Below are positions 31,760 through 40,839 of a DNA stretch of 64,000 bases, piece by piece. The stretch's first letter is position 1, and each line of letters opens with the position of its first letter. The DNA is from an uncultured Eubacteriales bacterium. Lineage in GTDB: Bacteria > Bacillota > Clostridia > Oscillospirales > Acutalibacteraceae. The stretch covers positions 1 through 64,000 of the forward strand of contig CAKSFK010000009.1 in the NCBI GenBank assembly GCA_934454655.1, read 5' to 3'. Below the pieces are notes generated by a model. The model worked only from the letters and a program-made list of their open reading frames with translations. It searched no databases and was not told the DNA's origin. Made by a program: the position numbers and the translations under genes.

Positions 31760-31788
31760 AACCGACGGCATGGATAATGCCGTCGGTT
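31760..31788. terminator. Terminator after fba
   Basis: AACCGACGGCAT, loop GGATA, ATGCCGTCGGTT: a 12-bp perfect stem with short T-runs on both sides, 20 bp past the aldolase stop. Confidence 0.75.
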
Positions 31789-31808
31789 CGTTTTTAAAGT
31801 GCAGAATA

Positions 31809-32672
31809 TCAGGCTTTTCCGACCGATCCGAAAAGTTCCATCTTTTCTTTAACGGTGTCCTTAATTGCCTGAGCGCCGTCTGCCAACAGCTTGCGCGGGT
31901 CAAAGCCCTTGCCCTGAAGGTCTTTGCCTGCTTCGATATACTTGCGTGTTGCCGCGGCAAAAGCAAGCTGGCATTCGGTGTTAACATTAATTTTTGAAAC
32001 GCCTAAGGATATGGCTTCCTTTATCATATCAGCGGGAATTCCCGTACCGCCGTGCAGTACAAGCGGCATTGTGCCGGTAAGCTTCTGGATTTCCGCAAGG
32101 GTATCAAAGCGGAGTCCCTTCCAGTTGGCGGGATATTTACCGTGAATATTGCCTATGCCCGCCGCAAGCATTGTAACGCCGAGGTCGGCAATCATTTTGC
32201 ATTCCTTCGGGTCGGCAACCTCGCCGCCGCCTATAACGCCGTCCTCTTCGCCGCCGATAGCGCCGACTTCAGCCTCCAGCGAAAGACCGAGCTTATTGCA
32301 GGTTTCAACAAGTTCCTTTGTTTTTGCAATGTTTTCCTCAATCGGGTAATGCGAACCGTCAAACATTATTGAAGAAAAGCCTGCCTCAATGCACTTTTTA
32401 GCGCCTTCATAGCTGCCGTGATCAAGGTGAAGGGCAACCGGAACTGTGATATTCATTTCTTCGAGCATACCGTTTACCATACCCACAACGGTTTTATAAC
32501 CGCACATATATTTGCCCGCGCCTTCGGACACGCCGAGAATTACGGGTGACTTAAGTTCCTCGGCAGTTTGAAGAATAGCCTTGGTCCATTCAAGGTTGTT
32601 GATGTTGAACTGACCGACGGCATATTTGCCTGCCTTTGCTTTTGTAAGCATTTCTTTTGCAGATACCAGCAT
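31809..32672 (-). CDS. fba: Class II fructose-bisphosphate aldolase
   Basis: A 287-aa zinc-dependent aldolase: LHLDHGS (zinc His about 85, catalytic Asp 84), SSIMFDGSHYP, EAEVGAIGGEEDG, GIGNIHGKYP and LHGGTGIP. It cleaves fructose-1,6-bisphosphate in glycolysis; tagatose-bisphosphate specificity cannot be excluded. GGAGG precedes the ATG. Monocistronic, with its own promoter and terminator. Confidence 0.95.
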   Translation of the reverse strand: MLVSAKEMLTKAKAGKYAVGQFNINNLEWTKAILQTAEELKSPVILGVSEGAGKYMCGYKTVVGMVNGMLEEMNITVPVALHLDHGSYEGAKKCIEAGFSSIMFDGSHYPIEENIAKTKELVETCNKLGLSLEAEVGAIGGEEDGVIGGGEVADPKECKMIADLGVTMLAAGIGNIHGKYPANWKGLRFDTLAEIQKLTGTMPLVLHGGTGIPADMIKEAISLGVSKINVNTECQLAFAAATRKYIEAGKDLQGKGFDPRKLLADGAQAIKDTVKEKMELFGSVGKA

Positions 32673-32709
32673 TTACAATTCCTCCAGTAGAAAATCTTTA
32701 TACCTTTAT

Positions 32710-32736
32710 TTTATACCAAAATGCGGCTAAAATCAA
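32710..32736 (-). promoter_or_regulatory. fba promoter (extended -10)
   Basis: On the minus strand TTGATT (32736-32731), 15 bp, then TGG-TATAAA (-10 at 32715-32710). The short spacer is offset by the TGn extension. Confidence 0.6.
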
Positions 32737-32740
32737 GTAT

Positions 32741-33583
32741 TTATTTGCCGGGATCCTCGTTTATTACCTCGGGCGGCAATTCAAGAAGTTTAGGGTCGCG
32801 CAGGTACTTTTTTATTTTTCTGAACGCGAGTGCAAAATAGCTGCCCGAGCATATGCGCTCGTCCATAACGACACCCAGCGGAATTGACCGTTCAAAGACA
32901 ATTTCGCCGCCGCGGCGCTTGGGTATTTCGCGCAGATTGCCTATGGTTATAAAAACGCTGGTCGTGCCGAACTCGTAGCAGTGGTGGTAAATGTGATTCG
33001 TGCGAATTGACGCAAGGTTTGATATGCAAAGACTGTTGTGGAACGGCGACATATCAATAACCTTTTTCGGCAGCAGACCGTGCTTATCCATAAATTTGAA
33101 AAGCCCTACACCCACGCGCAGCACCCCGGGTGCGCCCAGAAGAAATTTTATCATTTTCTCCGTGCCGTTTTTTTCTGGCACTTCCCTGTTTTCGTTAACG
33201 TACCTGTTTATTTTGTCGTTAACGTCAAAAATGGTTTCGCTATAATCAAAATACATTTTAGACATTGTGCCGTTATCCATTTCGCCCGATTTCAGCACCA
33301 CCATGGCAACCGCAAATTCATTTCTGGCATACGGCTTGCAGTTCATAATAAATCTGTTAAGCAGCGGAAATTCCGCGGCGGTGCGCAAATACGCGGCTAT
33401 TATAACCGCAAGATGGCTTATGCTTACGCCTGCCTTGCGCTTTTCATTAACATAGCTTTGAATGGTATCGTACGGTATATCCAGCGTTACCATATTCATT
33501 GAATCAACGCGCTTGTTCATAACATACGCGGCAACCGTATACATAGGGTCTGTATTACGCAGCCGCTTTCCGTCAGCTCTCAT
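32741..33583 (-). CDS. 2-oxoacid dehydrogenase E2/CAT-like acyltransferase homologue lacking catalytic residues
   Basis: A 280-aa protein with the chloramphenicol-acetyltransferase/E2 catalytic-domain fold: VSISHLAVIIAAYLRTAAEFPLLNRF and SLCISNLASIRTNHIYHHCYEFGTTSVFITIG correspond to E2 motifs. At the active site, where E2 has DHRxxDG, it reads MDERICSG. The catalytic His is Glu and the Asp is Ser. There is no lipoyl domain. It may therefore be a pseudoenzyme, or bind acyl-CoA for another purpose. ATG 33583 has CGGAGC 8 bp before it; the longer frame (33667) starts with an implausible extension. Confidence 0.7.
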   Translation of the reverse strand: MRADGKRLRNTDPMYTVAAYVMNKRVDSMNMVTLDIPYDTIQSYVNEKRKAGVSISHLAVIIAAYLRTAAEFPLLNRFIMNCKPYARNEFAVAMVVLKSGEMDNGTMSKMYFDYSETIFDVNDKINRYVNENREVPEKNGTEKMIKFLLGAPGVLRVGVGLFKFMDKHGLLPKKVIDMSPFHNSLCISNLASIRTNHIYHHCYEFGTTSVFITIGNLREIPKRRGGEIVFERSIPLGVVMDERICSGSYFALAFRKIKKYLRDPKLLELPPEVINEDPGK

Positions 33584-33705
33584 GGTTTTGCTCCGTTCTT
33601 TTTGTTGTTTTTTGTCGCAAAAACGCAACACTACGTAAATAATAACACATTGCGCTCCGAAAAACAACAGTTTTTAATAAATCGTGAACGCAGTAATAAA
33701 AACTC

Positions 33706-33734
33706 TTGTTTTAGCGACACAAAAGGTATATAAT
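33706..33734 (+). promoter_or_regulatory. Promoter of the gene at 33763
   Basis: TTGTTT (33706-33711), 17 bp, TATAAT (33729-33734). Confidence 0.75.
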
Positions 33735-33762
33735 TAACTTACTTGCAACGGGAGGATTATTT

Positions 33763-34404
33763 ATGAAAATGAATGAAAACGTGCTGAGGCGCGTCAGAAT
33801 GATTGAGGAAAAAAGCGGAATATCCTATGCCAAGACCGACGGCAGGCTTCACAAAACGCTCAGGGTAATTTATCACATACTTTTTATATATACGCTGGGA
33901 ATTAATTTAATATTCATTTCGGGTATGCTGCTTGTCCGTTTGGGAACGGACAGCTTTGCCGCAATCAAGCCGACTGTTATTACCGTCGGCGTTTGTACTG
34001 CAGTTATGACAGTCGGATATATTTTAAGCTTTTTTAAATTCAAGCTTACGGCGGGAATTTTAAGCATTGCGCCCGAGATTTTCCTTATACCCGTTTTCGG
34101 AACTGCTATGACCGATTCTTTGGGTTTTATGGGATTTAAGCCCTCGTTTTACTGGCGGCATCTGGCTCCGCTTGCCCTGCTTGCAATACTTATAACGCTG
34201 ACCACCGTAATAGCGGTGCGTGAAAAAATAAAAACCGAAAAACAGTATAAAAAGGTTTCCGAAAATCTTTATAGGCAATTCAACATTAACGCTTCGGACA
34301 AGGGCGTGACCGTAACCGACGAGCAGTGGGAAGAATTTTTGAGCAACTACGACCCGACCGACTACAAAAAGCTGTTTGAAACAAAGAAAACAACCGACGA
34401 ATAA
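33763..34404 (+). CDS. Hypothetical four-helix membrane protein
   Basis: A 213-aa protein with about four membrane segments (VIYHILFIYTLGINLIFISGML, TVITVGVCTAVMTVGYILSF, AGILSIAPEIFLIPVFGTAM, LAPLALLAILITLTTVIAV) and charged cytoplasmic tails. The last 45 residues end in NYDPTDYKKLFETKKTTDE. I do not recognise the family. GGGAGG precedes the ATG. It is a monocistronic unit divergent from the E2-like gene. Confidence 0.7.
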   Translation: MKMNENVLRRVRMIEEKSGISYAKTDGRLHKTLRVIYHILFIYTLGINLIFISGMLLVRLGTDSFAAIKPTVITVGVCTAVMTVGYILSFFKFKLTAGILSIAPEIFLIPVFGTAMTDSLGFMGFKPSFYWRHLAPLALLAILITLTTVIAVREKIKTEKQYKKVSENLYRQFNINASDKGVTVTDEQWEEFLSNYDPTDYKKLFETKKTTDE

Positions 34405-34428
34405 AAGCGACTTTATAATATCCGCGCA

Positions 34429-34462
34429 AACCGCGCCTTCCCTTTATAGGGAAGGCGCGGTT
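34429..34462. terminator. Strong hairpin between convergent genes
   Basis: AACCGCGCCTTCCCT, loop TTAT, AGGGAAGGCGCGGTT: a 15-bp perfect stem without a clear T-tract. A second small hairpin, GGCTTTA/TAAAGCC, is at 34495-34513. Confidence 0.6.
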
Positions 34463-34524
34463 CTTCAATAAGCCTTGGTTTTTCCGATAAATAAGGCTTT
34501 AAATCCTAAAGCCCGTTGCCGATT

Positions 34525-35178
34525 TTAATAACCCAGATTTTCACCGCAGAAAATAACGGTTATTCGCCCCTTTGTTCTCTGCTTTGCGGAAATAAGGTAA
34601 TCACAGCATATGCGTGACTCCCCGCAGCATCCGTCGGTCATATCGGGACATTCGCTTTTTTCAAGAGATACACAGTGCCCGAGCCTATTACACGGTGCGG
34701 GCAGGTTTAACCTTACTGTATTTTTCGGCGCCGCGGTGCGCTTCACGCGCAAAAGCCCCTCTTTAACATCCTTAACTATCTTGTTAACGCCAACCACCAT
34801 AACAACGCGTTTCGGTCCGAAAGCAATGGATGATATTCGGTTCGCCGTGCCGTCTACATTTACAAGCTCCCCGTTTTCCGTAACCGCGTTGGAAGAGCAG
34901 AAAAAGAAGTCACAGCCTATTGCGGCACGGAAGGTATCAAGCCGCTCTTCTTCGGAAAGTCCGAGCTTGGTGCGGTCATAAAATTTATACTTTTCGCTGC
35001 ACATAATATCCCACACGCCGCTTTCCTTAAGGGACACGGAACCTCCCGCCGTTATCACAGCCCCGTCAAACAGCATTTCCTTAACCTTTTCGCAAACCTC
35101 CGCACTGTTATCTGCGTAAAAGGCTGAAATGTTGTTGCGTTCAAGATTTTTCATTGTTCTTTTAATTCTTTCGTCCAT
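34525..35178 (-). CDS. LUD-domain (LutC/YkgG-like) protein
   Basis: A 217-aa LUD (DUF162) protein: AVITAGGSVSLKESGVWDIM, IGCDFFFCSSNAVTENGELVNVDG and VMVVGVNKIVKDV are typical. Family members such as LutC act in lactate utilisation with Fe-S partners LutA and LutB, but those genes are not here. The C-terminal part carries several Cys (CNRLGHC, CPDMTDGCCGESRICC), which could bind metal. It follows mnmA by 15 bp in the pfkA run. Confidence 0.85.
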   Translation of the reverse strand: MDERIKRTMKNLERNNISAFYADNSAEVCEKVKEMLFDGAVITAGGSVSLKESGVWDIMCSEKYKFYDRTKLGLSEEERLDTFRAAIGCDFFFCSSNAVTENGELVNVDGTANRISSIAFGPKRVVMVVGVNKIVKDVKEGLLRVKRTAAPKNTVRLNLPAPCNRLGHCVSLEKSECPDMTDGCCGESRICCDYLISAKQRTKGRITVIFCGENLGY

Positions 35179-35193
35179 ATCGGCTTTCCCCCT

Positions 35194-36279
35194 TTATTTT
35201 GTTCCCGTTACAATCGTTCCGCCGCCCACTACGGTGTCACCGTCGTAAAAAACCGCCGCCTGACCCGGACTCGGCGCGCGCTGCGGCTCGTCAAACTCAA
35301 TGACAGCAGTTTCGTTTTCCGCCGGGTACAGGGTCGCGGGCTGTTCGGTGTGTCGGTATCTCAGCTTTGCGGTGACCCGCATAGGAGCGTAAAGCGTATC
35401 AAACGGGATAAAGTTAAGACGGTTTACAGTAACCCGTTTAAAAAACAAGCCGTCCTCGTTGCCCAAGACCACCCGATTGCTTTCCGGGTCTTTTTTCTGC
35501 ACATAAATATATTTCCCCGCGGCAATGCCGAGCCCTCTGCGCTGACCCACGGTGTAACGAATAATGCCCTTGTGCTCGCCAAGAACCTTGCCGCTTTCGT
35601 CAACAAAATCGCCGTGACGCGCCGCCTCGCCCGTAAAGCGCTCAATAAACCCGGCATAATCGCCGTCGGGTACAAAGCATATGTCCTGACTGTCGGGTTT
35701 TTCGGCGTTAACAAAGCCGTTTTCCTCGGCAATTTCGCGCACCTGCGGTTTTGTAAGTCCGCCCAGCGGAAACAGTGTGCGTGAAAGCTGTTCCTGCGTC
35801 ATAGAATACAAAACATAGGTCTGGTCCTTGTTTTTATCCGCCGCGCGGCATAAAAGGTACCTTCCGCTGTCGCTTCTTACGACCCTTGCGTAGTGACCGG
35901 TCGCAATTTTGTCATACCCGAGCGTTTCTGCTCTTTTAAGCATTTCCGAAAATTTTATGCTGCGGTTGCATTCAATGCAGGGGTTCGGCGTTCTGCCGCA
36001 GACGTATTCGTTAACAAAATCCTTAATAACGCTGTTTTCAAACGCCTCTTTAAAATTAAAAACATAATGCGGAATGCCAAGCCTTACACAAACCGCTCTC
36101 GCGTCCTCCGCGTCAGAGAGCGAGCAGCAGGTCTTTGTAAGCCCGGCGTTGTAATCCTCGCCGTCATAAAGGCGAAGGGTCACACCCGAAACATCGTAGC
36201 CGTCCCTTAAAAGCAAAGCCGCCGAAACCGAGGAGTCCACGCCGCCGCTCATACCTACCATTACCCTTGTTTTTTCCAC
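35194..36279 (-). CDS. mnmA: tRNA-specific 2-thiouridylase MnmA
   Basis: A 361-aa enzyme making 2-thiouridine at tRNA U34. PP-loop GMSGGVDSS is near residue 10, the catalytic Cys pair is in NPCIECNRSIKF and SQDICFVPDGDY, and the C-terminal barrel is present (TVGQRRGLGIA). GTG at 36279 has AGGAGG 6 bp upstream and is chosen over ATG 36300. It sits 69 bp after pfkA. Confidence 0.93.
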   Translation of the reverse strand: MEKTRVMVGMSGGVDSSVSAALLLRDGYDVSGVTLRLYDGEDYNAGLTKTCCSLSDAEDARAVCVRLGIPHYVFNFKEAFENSVIKDFVNEYVCGRTPNPCIECNRSIKFSEMLKRAETLGYDKIATGHYARVVRSDSGRYLLCRAADKNKDQTYVLYSMTQEQLSRTLFPLGGLTKPQVREIAEENGFVNAEKPDSQDICFVPDGDYAGFIERFTGEAARHGDFVDESGKVLGEHKGIIRYTVGQRRGLGIAAGKYIYVQKKDPESNRVVLGNEDGLFFKRVTVNRLNFIPFDTLYAPMRVTAKLRYRHTEQPATLYPAENETAVIEFDEPQRAPSPGQAAVFYDGDTVVGGGTIVTGTK

Positions 36280-36299
36280 TTTTAGCCTCCTAAACAACA

Positions 36300-36324
36300 A
36301 TCCCTGCCGTTTCCGACAGGGATA
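36300..36324 (-). terminator. Hairpin between pfkA and mnmA
   Basis: ATCCCTG and CAGGGAT arms around CCGTTTCCGA. There is only a broken T-run on the minus strand, so it may attenuate rather than end pfkA transcription. Confidence 0.4.
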
Positions 36325-36348
36325 ATGCGGCAGTGTAAAATATCCGCG

Positions 36349-37308
36349 TTAGATTGAGGTTATGTGCGCTATCTTATACATCTCGTCATCAAACGGTTTC
36401 TTCATATTAAGCGCTTCATAAATATCGTAATCAACAATTTCGCCGCGCTTCATTCCCACAACACGGTTGCCTATACCGCGGTTTAAAAGCTCAACGGCGG
36501 CGTAGCCCATTTGGGTTGCGACAACGCGGTCGCGCACGGTGGGGTTGCCTCCGCGCTGAACGTGACCTAAGACAGTCGCGCGTGATTCAATGCCGGTTTT
36601 CTCTTCAATCTTCTTTGCTATTTCGTCAACCCCGCCGACGCCCTCTGCAACAACAACAATAAAGTGTTTTTTGCCGGTTTTCTGGGTTTCTCTTATTTTA
36701 TCAATAACATCTTCAACGGTGTGGTTCACTTCAGGCACCAAAATAGCCGTTGCACCGACGGCTATGCCGCTTTGAAGAGCTAAATATCCCGCACGTCTGC
36801 CCATAACCTCAACAACCGAGCAGCGGTCATGCGACTGGGCGGTATCGCGTATTTTATCAACCATTTCCATAGCGGTGTTCATTGCGGTATCAAAGCCTAT
36901 TGTATATTCGGTGGAGGAAATATCGTTGTCAATGGTTCCGGGTACGCCAACGCAGGGAATACCGTGCAGCGAAAGGTCGCGCGCGCCGCGGTAAGAACCG
37001 TCGCCGCCGATAACGACAATGCCCTCAATTCCGTGCTTTTTGCAGTTTGCAATAGCCTCGCTCATACCCTCTTCGGTTTTAAAGCGCGGGCTTCTCGCGG
37101 TGTAAAGCACCGTTCCGCCGCGGTGGATAATGTCCGAAACCGAGCGAACGTCCAGATCGATTATATCTCCCTCAATAAGACCGTTGTAGCCTCTTCTTAT
37201 ACCTTTTACATTCATTCCGAGCGCAATGCCCGTTCTTACAACCGCGCGTACAGCGGCGTTCATTCCCGGAGCGTCCCCTCCGCTTGTAAGTACGCCTATT
37301 GTTTTCAT
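36349..37308 (-). CDS. pfkA: ATP-dependent 6-phosphofructokinase
   Basis: A 319-aa bacterial PFK of standard length: GVLTSGGDAPGMNAAVRAVV (ATP), GGDGSYRGA, PGTIDNDI (catalytic Asp), GRRAGYLA and RVTVLGHVQRGG-like TVLGHVQRGG. It makes fructose-1,6-bisphosphate, the substrate of the aldolase at 31.8 kb. CGGAG precedes the ATG. Confidence 0.95.
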   Translation of the reverse strand: MKTIGVLTSGGDAPGMNAAVRAVVRTGIALGMNVKGIRRGYNGLIEGDIIDLDVRSVSDIIHRGGTVLYTARSPRFKTEEGMSEAIANCKKHGIEGIVVIGGDGSYRGARDLSLHGIPCVGVPGTIDNDISSTEYTIGFDTAMNTAMEMVDKIRDTAQSHDRCSVVEVMGRRAGYLALQSGIAVGATAILVPEVNHTVEDVIDKIRETQKTGKKHFIVVVAEGVGGVDEIAKKIEEKTGIESRATVLGHVQRGGNPTVRDRVVATQMGYAAVELLNRGIGNRVVGMKRGEIVDYDIYEALNMKKPFDDEMYKIAHITSI

Positions 37309-37340
37309 ATGATCATCTCCGTAAAATTATCACTTTAAAA

Positions 37341-37369
37341 ATTATAATACATATTAACTTTTTTTTCAA
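37341..37369 (-). promoter_or_regulatory. pfkA promoter
   Basis: On the minus strand TTGAAA (37369-37364), 17 bp, TATAAT (37346-37341). Confidence 0.8.
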
Positions 37370-37382
37370 CATTATTTTTGTT

Positions 37383-40300
37383 TTATTCAATAAATTTAAC
37401 GTTTTGTTCACCAAGCAGGGCTTTAAGCGAGTCTGTAAGCTCCCGTGACGGCGAAACATTAAGGCTTTCGGGGGCTTTAAGCTTTTTCCCCGTGTCCGTA
37501 CAGTATATTATAACCCCGTATTTGCCGCGGCAGCGCGACAGAATTTTCCTTATTTTTAAAAGGCTGCCGTCATCGGCGGACGCAACCCTTAAATACAATC
37601 CGCTTTTGCGGTTTTGCTTCAGCGGCATATTTTTTGCGCTTTCGGGGATTTTCTCCGCGGTTTCGGCAATAAGCTCGGGTTCTCTGTCCTCCCGCTCGGA
37701 TATTCTGCCGCCGATAATAACGGGTGTGCCGGAAGAAAGCAGCGGTCTGTACTCAGCAAGGGCGGCGGCAAAAACCGTAATGCTTATTTCTCCGCTCATA
37801 TCCTCAAGCACGCCCGACGCCATAATGCTGCCGTTTTTAAGCTGCCTTACCTTAAGCCCGTCAACAATTCCGCCTACCGAAACCCGCCTGCCGTCGCCGA
37901 ATTTTTTTGAGAGAATATCGGCTGTGCCTACGGTTTTTTTCTCGCTTAAATAGCCGGCATATTCTGCTAACGGGTGACCCGAAAGATACAGCCCCGTTGC
38001 CTCCTTTTCGGCTTTAAGGCGCTCTTCTTCGGGCATTTCGGCAATATCCCGCATTTCGTATTCCGCGGGTTCGTCATCACCGAACAGGTTTAACTGACCC
38101 TTTGCCGAAAAGCGGCGTTCGCCCTCGGCGGCGTCAATAATCCCGTCTATATTATAAAGCATTTTACGGCGATTGTTACAAAGACAGTCCATAGCACCGC
38201 TTTTAATAAGCCCCTCAAGCGCTTTGCGATTAAGACCCTGCGAACAATTACGCAGGCAAAAATCGTAAACGCTGACGTAATTTCCGTTTTCGGCACGTTC
38301 CTTAATTAAATGCTCGATTACTCCGTCGCCGAGGTTTTTTACCGCGCTCAGCCCAAAGCGGATATTCCCATTGTCAGGCGTAAAATCCGAAAGACTGGCA
38401 TTTACCGAGGGCGGAAGAATTTGTATTCCGTTTTTTTTACACTCGGCTGTGTAAAGCGAAATTTTCGAGGCGCTGTCTATCATTCCCGTCATAAGGCTTG
38501 CAAAATATTCCGCCGGATAATGGCGTTTTAAATATGCCGTGCGATACGCCACAAACGAATATGCCGCCGCGTGCGCCTTGTTAAAGGCATATGAGCTGAA
38601 GCTCTGCATATCGGAGAATATTGCCTCGGCGGTTTTTTCGTCAACCCCGTTTGCAACAGCCCCGGCGCAAAGTACGTTTCCGTTTTCGTCTTTTTCGCCG
38701 TGAATAAAGAACTGCCGCTCGCGCTCCATAACGTCGTGCTTTTTCTTTGCCATTGCGCGCCGCACAATGTCTGCCCTGCCGAGAGTGTACCCCGCAAGGG
38801 TTCTGAACACCTGCATAACCTGCTCCTGGTACACAATACAGCCGTAGGTTATATCCAGTATCGGCTTTAACAGCGGCGTTGGGTAGGTTATGTCCTCGGG
38901 GTGGTGGCGGTTGTGAATATATTTCGGTATCGAGTCCATAGGACCCGGACGGTAAAGGGACAGAATTGCCGTTAAGTCCTCAATGCTCTCGGGCTTTAAA
39001 CGGCGCAGAACGCTCTTCATTCCGTCCGATTCAAACTGAAAAACGCCGTCGGTCAGACCGCTGCCCATCATTTCGTAGGTGTCGCGGTCGTCAAGCGGTA
39101 TTTTTTCAATATCAAATGCGGGGTCGTGCCTTTTAATGTATTTTTCCGAGTCGGCTATGACAGTAAGGTTCCTAAGCCCCAGAAAATCCATTTTAAGCAG
39201 CCCCAGCTCGTCAAGAGCGGTCATAGTGTACTGCGTAACAACCGAGCCGTCGTTTACCGCAAGGGGAACATAGTCCGCAATGGGTCTGTCGGATATAACA
39301 ACCCCCGCCGCGTGGGTAGAGGCGTGGCGGGGCATACCCTCCAGTTTAAGGGCGGTGTCAATAAGGTCCTTTACCTGTTTATCGCCGTCATACGCCGCCT
39401 TAAGCTCAGGCACGCCGTCAAGAGCGGCTTTGAGCGTCATTCCCACCGTTTGGGGAATAAGCTTTGCTATTTTGTCGCACACGGCGTAGGGTACGTCCGT
39501 AACCCTGCCGACATCCCTTATCGCCGCTCTTGCCGCCATTGTGCCGAAGGTGACTATCTGCGAAACGCGGTCCGCGCCGTACTTTCTTATAACATAGTCG
39601 ATAACGCGCTGACGATTCACGTAGCAAAAGTCAATATCAAAATCCGGCATTGAAACGCGCTCCGGGTTTAAAAAGCGCTCAAAATAAAGGTCGTATTTAA
39701 TGGGGTCAATGCCGGTTATTCCTATGCAGTAGGCGGCAAGACTTGCCGCTCCCGACCCTCTGCCCGGACCTACGGGTATGCCGTTTTTCTTTGCGTAGTT
39801 CACAAAATCGGCAACAATAAGATAGTAATCAACATACCCCATACGGTTAATTACTTCAAGTTCGTAATTAAGGCGGTCGGTGTACTTCTTTTCGGGGTGT
39901 TCGCCGTAAATTTTGTGCAGACCCGCAAAGCACTTATCCTTAAAATAGGTAAAATGGTCACGGTCGCCTATATCAAACCGCGGCAGTTTTATTTTGCCGA
40001 ATTCAAAGGAAACCGAGCATCTCTTCGCAATTTTCACGGTGTTTTCCGCCGCGTCGGGACGGTCTGCTGCCAGTGCCGCCATTTCCTCACCCGATTTAAG
40101 GTAAAATTCGTTTGTTTTAAACTCAATCGGGTTTTCTTCATTTATTTTACTGCCCGTTTGTATGCACAAAAGCACCTTGTGAGTGAAAAAATCCTCGTGC
40201 TTTATATAATGCACGTCGTTGGTTACAACAAGCGGTATGCCTGTTTCGTCCGACATTCTTATAATTTGCGGATTAATTTTTTTCTGCTCGGCAATGCCGT

Positions 40301-40829
40301 GGTCCTGCAATTCAAGGTAATAATTTCCTCTGCCGAAAAGGCTGTCGTAATAAAGCGCTGCCTGCTTTGCCTTTTCGTATTTTCCCGCAAGCAAAAGCCG
40401 CGGTATTTCACCCGCAAGACAGGCGGAAAGCGCAATCAAGCCGCCGCTGTGTTTTTCCAGCAGTTCCTTATCTATGCGGGGTTTTGAGTAAAACCCCTCG
40501 GTAAAACCGGCAGACACAAGCTTTATAAGGTTTTTGTAGCCCTCGTTATTCTCGCAAAGCAGAACAAGGTGGTTATACGCGCCCTCCGCTCCCCGTTGTT
40601 TTTCAAATCGACTGCCGGGAGCAACGTAGACCTCGCACCCGATTATGGGCTTAACTCCCTTTTTTACAGCATATTTATAAAAATCGATAACGCCGTACAT
40701 AACGCCGTGATCGGTTATAGCAATGCTTTTTTGTCCAAGCTCCGCCGCGCGGTCTATAAGCTCCTTAATACGGCAGCATCCGTCAAGCAGACTGTATTCG
40801 GTATGAACGTGAAGATGTGTAAAATCCAT
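37383..40829 (-). CDS. dnaE: DNA polymerase III alpha subunit
   Basis: A 1148-aa DnaE. PHP domain from the N-terminus (HLHVHTEYSLLDGCC, TDHGVMYG), palm with PDFDIDF carrying the catalytic aspartates, RHASTHAAGVVI, helix-hairpin-helix region, and a C-terminal OB fold (VSVGGIVDGLKVRQLKNG). There is no exonuclease insertion, so it is DnaE and not PolC. ATG 40829 has AAGGAG 6 bp upstream. It is the last gene of the hprK run; pfkA begins 74 bp later with its own promoter. Confidence 0.95.
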   Translation of the reverse strand: MDFTHLHVHTEYSLLDGCCRIKELIDRAAELGQKSIAITDHGVMYGVIDFYKYAVKKGVKPIIGCEVYVAPGSRFEKQRGAEGAYNHLVLLCENNEGYKNLIKLVSAGFTEGFYSKPRIDKELLEKHSGGLIALSACLAGEIPRLLLAGKYEKAKQAALYYDSLFGRGNYYLELQDHGIAEQKKINPQIIRMSDETGIPLVVTNDVHYIKHEDFFTHKVLLCIQTGSKINEENPIEFKTNEFYLKSGEEMAALAADRPDAAENTVKIAKRCSVSFEFGKIKLPRFDIGDRDHFTYFKDKCFAGLHKIYGEHPEKKYTDRLNYELEVINRMGYVDYYLIVADFVNYAKKNGIPVGPGRGSGAASLAAYCIGITGIDPIKYDLYFERFLNPERVSMPDFDIDFCYVNRQRVIDYVIRKYGADRVSQIVTFGTMAARAAIRDVGRVTDVPYAVCDKIAKLIPQTVGMTLKAALDGVPELKAAYDGDKQVKDLIDTALKLEGMPRHASTHAAGVVISDRPIADYVPLAVNDGSVVTQYTMTALDELGLLKMDFLGLRNLTVIADSEKYIKRHDPAFDIEKIPLDDRDTYEMMGSGLTDGVFQFESDGMKSVLRRLKPESIEDLTAILSLYRPGPMDSIPKYIHNRHHPEDITYPTPLLKPILDITYGCIVYQEQVMQVFRTLAGYTLGRADIVRRAMAKKKHDVMERERQFFIHGEKDENGNVLCAGAVANGVDEKTAEAIFSDMQSFSSYAFNKAHAAAYSFVAYRTAYLKRHYPAEYFASLMTGMIDSASKISLYTAECKKNGIQILPPSVNASLSDFTPDNGNIRFGLSAVKNLGDGVIEHLIKERAENGNYVSVYDFCLRNCSQGLNRKALEGLIKSGAMDCLCNNRRKMLYNIDGIIDAAEGERRFSAKGQLNLFGDDEPAEYEMRDIAEMPEEERLKAEKEATGLYLSGHPLAEYAGYLSEKKTVGTADILSKKFGDGRRVSVGGIVDGLKVRQLKNGSIMASGVLEDMSGEISITVFAAALAEYRPLLSSGTPVIIGGRISEREDREPELIAETAEKIPESAKNMPLKQNRKSGLYLRVASADDGSLLKIRKILSRCRGKYGVIIYCTDTGKKLKAPESLNVSPSRELTDSLKALLGEQNVKFIE

Positions 40830-40839
40830 ACGCCGCTCC

